Shown: one piece after another, positions 60,103-64,000 of the stretch
Layout of the letters: every line of letters starts with the position of its first letter
How positions within the stretch are numbered: position 1 is the first letter of the stretch
Assembly: GCA_004123355.1 (NCBI GenBank)
Contig: SCHM01000001.1
Coordinates: 3,278,001 to 3,342,000 of the forward strand
Reading direction: 5' to 3'
DNA from: Amphirosellinia nigrospora
Lineage: Eukaryota; Ascomycota; Sordariomycetes; Xylariales; Xylariaceae
Length of the DNA: 64,000 nt
Program-made: the position numbers and the translations under genes
Notes under the pieces: model-generated
What the model was told of the DNA's origin: nothing
The model's input: the letters and a program-made list of their open reading frames with translations, nothing else
Databases searched by the model: none

Positions 60103-62854
60103 TGTGAGTCTAGGTTGTAGCGCGACAGTTGTGTCTAACACAGCAGAAGTAAACCTTCCAATTCGGATCTAGAGTTCTCAAACGCTGTCTGATGTGTGCT
60201 TTGAAACAAGATAATTCAATCAATATGAGTCTGTAATGACGGATGCTCACATGCTTATTGCCGACGAAGCTGGTGCCGTTCACTAATGGCTGGTTGTCGG
60301 TTCTAATAGCTATTTAACCTTCTGAGTCAGTCCCATGACATGATCTGAACTAAAGCTATTACAAGAATTCGCGTTTGACCTAGAGGCCCTACCAAGAACC
60401 GGAATGTGGCCGTCTAACTTCCGAGGAAGCATTGTGGCAAGTTCACTAGCAAAGTTGATTGAAGCACTACGTCAAGAGGAAGCGTGACTACTCGTTGATC
60501 AGTAGCCCTCCTCATATGACGGAAGAGTGGTAATGTTGACCCGCGGAGTAATTTCCAGAACACAGTAATTTTACACTGTAGTGCACATGATCCCCGAGAT
60601 TCGTAGTTGCACCAAAGGTGTGGCCCGCTTCGGTTCAAAAAATAGTCGTGATGTTGACGAGGAGAGTAGTGCCTAGAACACACTGACGAGATGTTGTATT
60701 CCACATGATCGATAGAGCGTTGGCTAGGCATATTGCAGTAGGTGTGATCCGGAACTCGGGAGTTGATTGACATGCAACCTAAAGTTCATTTTAAGCTAGG
60801 AGGATTTCAGCTCTGTATACTTATGTTGACTAGCGGGAAGTTGTCGACGAATTGAGCTATACCTCGGGTGCGCGACTATTTCATCCGGGGTTCCAATCCT
60901 CCTGGACCTCGAGTTTAGGTTTAGAAAGATAGTGTAAATGGAATCCACGGTTTTAGGTAGGTCTCTTGTCTATCATGTCGTTTAATGCAAGCTGAATCAT
61001 CGAGTAGTTCGCCCTAACTATTACCTGCCTAAGATGCTAAAGAACTCGAACTGCACCCAGCCATTGCGCTAAGCCCCTTGTACTCGTACTTCTGGAAGAC
61101 ATGGGGTGCTAAATATCTTGACGCTCACTCCAACAGCCCTGCGATGTGAGTACCCATTCAGTACCGTACTTATCTATCATTCTTGCCAGGGTCTTACGAT
61201 AGCTATCCGTCAACACCGCCCTCTATATCATGGATGATAAGTTGCCCCCATTTCCGTTTCGAAACAATGTGAATCTGCAAGAGTGCAAGGATTTGGTGGA
61301 ACCAACTTGGCGCAGGCAATTGCGCACAGACATTGAGGGTGTGGTGGTCTTCCCACATTGCTTGCGACATTGCGCTCGTCGGTCATGGTCATCAGATATA
61401 TACGGGGAAATATGTTGTTGCACAAATATGTTGTGATCAAAGAAGATATGTTTGTAATGGCAGCGGGAGTGGATGTTCTTGAATGCAGCTAGCGAATGAT
61501 CTTAGCTCTTAGCGTCATGGCGAAATTTAGTGCCCGGATCTAAGTCGGCTGGCAGGTCCCGTCTATTCTTTTTTTTTTAATTGTATAGCAGGACTCATCT
61601 GCAGGCTACGTTTACAACTTACTATTTGCTACTACTGTATATTGCAGCTACAGATTCTAGCTACAAGTACTACACTTCTGATAAGATTTTTGATCTTGGG
61701 ACCTCTGACCAGGTACTGTTGTGGGTTATGTGGGGTATGTTAATGGGTTAGTCGGGCTGTCAATAGTTTTAATGTAAGTGACTTTTGTAGAGAAAATTCA
61801 AAGTAGAAATTGTGTGGCAAGGCTTGTACCTTAGTTTAGGATTGCAAATTCTCCAGTTAGGAGCTTGCCTTTTTCAATGCAACCTCCCAGGGGTAACCCC
61901 ATATAACCCTTGCTCTATCCATGCACGCTATAGTAAAAAGGTGGCGTACGGTAGGATTGTAACGCTACCTTCGAGATATGTCTACCTAGGTAACCTAGCG
62001 ACAATGCCTATGGTATGATCTGCATACTAAGTTGCAAGTGCCGTCTTACCAGGTCGGATTCTCGGATTTACACTACTTGTCTGCCCCGCATGGGTATGGA
62101 AATAGGAAGATAATTGCTGGAAAAACATCAATACTCCTTTTAGCTTAAGTGTCTATCAAAAACTTAAGTTACTTACTTAGAGACACTCCTTTCTACGCTT
62201 AATTCCTCTGGCTCACGGTGGCCGAAACTAAGAGCGCACATTACTTATACGCAGTACATGTACAACATCACTACTAGTCTAGTCGTAATACTTTTCCAGG
62301 GTTCTACTTGTGCTGTTCTAATACACGCCATGTGTGACGTGACTTCGATATCTTCGGTAGATACCCTGCAACTTTCTAAACCTTCCACACCGAACCCACT
62401 CCTCCAACAGCTGCAAACGCCGTATATCTCACCTTATACAGATGCACGGCCCGAATCCACGCGTACCCGGCCATGTATGAGTAAAATTTGAGTCAGCTGA
62501 GATGAATCCATACATGTCGATTTTCCTCGTGATCATTAAATTGCCGGAGAACATACGACCAATTGCCAGGGGAAGACTTGATCAACGCCATCGTAGGGCG
62601 GAAGGGTAAGGAATTAAGGTAGGTTGTGATCGCAGATGGATCGAGCCGAACCGGACTAGTCACGATTGTGGCGTCCCAATATTTCCGGACTCCTTTTCAA
62701 CCATTCTTTGCCCTATATGTGAAGATCTAGCCAACAAGGTGCTTGTCATGTGCTGGCACATCCGAACCACTAAGCGTGTATTTATTCTGTCGCATTATTG
62801 ACCACCTGTCTAAGATTGGCAATACATTGTCATCAATTGTCTTTCACCAACATC
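60103..62854. other. large intergenic region
   Basis: About 2.75 kb with two divergent promoters at its ends. A T run near 61570 and TACCTAGGTA near 61983 are the only landmarks. A B-box-like string (GGTTCCAATCC near 60889) has no tRNA fold around it. ORFs at 61223-61440 and 61812-62491 have no recognisable features. Confidence 0.45.
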
Positions 62855-64000
62855 ATGATGGATTCAACCTGTATCACGCAATCATCTTGGCACAAAACGT
62901 TTGACAAATGTGCCACCAGCCAAGATGAACCCATTATGGATGCTACTACCGCCATGGTAGAGAGCTTTGGCGACTGGCAGGTCCGATCTGACATCGTTTA
63001 CCTAGACAATGGCGCATTTGGTGCCTGTCCTACGATGGTGGTAGAGAAGCAGCAACATATCCGGCGTTGGATTGAAGAGAATCCGCATGAGTTTTTCGAG
63101 CGAAACTATATCTCGTCATGGGACGCTAGCAGGAAAGCCCTAGCTGGCTTCCTTCGTGTAGATTCACGGGACTTGGTGTTTACTCCTGGAGCTACTCAGT
63201 ATGTTTATCTGGCCTTCGTTCACATCTCCCTGAAAGAAAAAACACTAATTAAGCAATAGTGGTATGAATGTAGTGATCCAGAGTCTCAACTTCGAAAGTG
63301 GCGATGAGATAATCACTACAAACCATGCCTATAGTTCCGTTAAACTTGTCCTTGACCACGTGGCAAACCGATACGGTGCTCGTGTCGTTGTCATAGATAT
63401 TCCATTAGAGGTATCTGGACCAGATGCTCTTCTACAGCGGGTGCTTGCTAGCGTCACGCCTCGGACGCGGTTCGCAGTTATAGACCATGTCCCCAGTAGG
63501 TCTGGGTTGATATTTCCCATCAAGGAGATCGTCAGCGAGCTAGCCAGTCTGAACATCGACACGCTTGTGGACGGCGCCCATGCCCCAGGGATGATACCGT
63601 TAGATGTGACGGACATCAACGCTGCCTACTACGTAGCAAACTGTCACAAGTGGATGTGTGCCCCGCGTGGAGTTGGCTTCCTTCACGTAAGGCGCGACCG
63701 AGCCCAGAACATCAAGCCGTTAGTCATCGCCAGGTCACCATTTGTCGTAAACAAGTCCAAGCATTCGCATTTGGAGCATGGTTTCGGATGGATGGGCACC
63801 TATTGCCCCTCTGCTGTTTTGACCCTCCCTACCTCGATTTCCTATCTGGAGAACGTCATGCCCGGGGCTATAACGGCCTGATCTCTAGAAACCACGATCT
63901 CACAGTCCTCGCCCGAAGGATTGTTTGCAGAACTCTCGGAATTCCTCTACCATGTCCAGACAGCATGATCGGTGCCATGGCTACGATACCTCTGCCAGAC
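62855..64000 (+). CDS. Class V aminotransferase (isopenicillin-N-epimerase / cysteine-desulfurase-like), partial at the right edge
   Basis: PLP enzyme of fold type I. Exons 62855-63198 and 63260 to beyond 64000; intron 61 nt. Start near 62855/62858 (ATGATGGATTC); the earlier open codons have no ATG. Landmarks: SDIVYLDNGAFGACP (substrate loop), ENPHEFFERNY, VFTPGAT followed after the intron by GMNVVIQSL, SGDEIITTNHAYSSV, RTRFAVIDHVPSRSG, DTLVDGAHAPGMIPLD (Asp to pyridine N) and NCHKWMCAPRGVGFLHV with the Schiff-base Lys. A G missing in a run of four near 63866 produces a false stop. With it the frame continues to the window end. The family includes isopenicillin N epimerases, cysteine desulfurases and C-S lyases such as the fungal ergothioneine enzyme Egt2. 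Which reaction applies is open. Confidence 0.88.

Noticed and set aside
60822-60920. B-box-like GGTTCCAATCC
   Set aside because: No matching acceptor stem or A box at the right distance.
1-64000. CRISPR arrays, prokaryotic operons, viral genes
   Set aside because: No regularly spaced direct repeats with unique spacers, no Shine-Dalgarno-led gene runs, and no viral hallmark protein was seen.

Overview
The window is nuclear DNA of a filamentous ascomycete (Pezizomycotina; Sordariomycetes is my best guess, without a search). The evidence is short introns of about 47-150 nt with GT(A/G)NGT donors and CTAAC/CTGAC branch sites, fungal-type secreted enzymes with signal peptides, a 2EXR protein, a QDE-2-type Argonaute, and gene-poor spacers of 1-4.5 kb. 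I see no rRNA, CRISPR or prokaryotic operon structure, and no tRNA that I trust.

Layout, left to right. 0-5 kb: 3' end of an unknown gene with an acidic tail; a cytochrome b5-FMN alpha-hydroxy-acid dehydrogenase (cytochrome b2 type, minus strand); histone chaperone asf1 (minus). 5-8.8 kb: spacer with a 337-bp MITE-like element. 8.8-16.4 kb: a secreted manganese-type lipoxygenase and rna14 (mRNA 3'-end processing). 16.4-24.4 kb: spacer, a long pyrimidine-rich leader and Argonaute. 28-36 kb: a four-TM membrane protein, a second MITE copy, a small secreted protein (minus), a Rieske plus DUF455 (ferritin-like) fusion and an AMMECR1 protein. 36.7-41.4 kb: a GPI-anchored aspartyl protease and a Ras-like GTPase (minus). 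43.5-47.5 kb: a 2EXR protein, a short-chain dehydrogenase and an OGFr-domain protein (all minus). 47.7-49.6 kb: an AT-rich repeat element of about 1.07 kb and a Cys-rich protein (minus). 50.6-50.9 kb: third MITE copy. 52.3-64 kb: an MFS transporter, an ACC-synthase-like PLP enzyme, a secreted thioredoxin-reductase-like flavoprotein and a class V aminotransferase cut by the window end. These last four could be part of a sulfur-related secondary-metabolite cluster.

A property of the whole window governs the annotation. Most coding regions are interrupted by 1-2 base frameshifts, and nearly all are repaired by lengthening a nearby short homopolymer (mostly C or G). asf1 and rna14, both core genes, are affected, and exon lengths plus the missing bases give correct splice phases throughout. 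I therefore annotate these loci as genes carrying sequence errors and not as pseudogenes. Only the Ras-like, short-chain dehydrogenase, OGFr and small secreted genes read cleanly.
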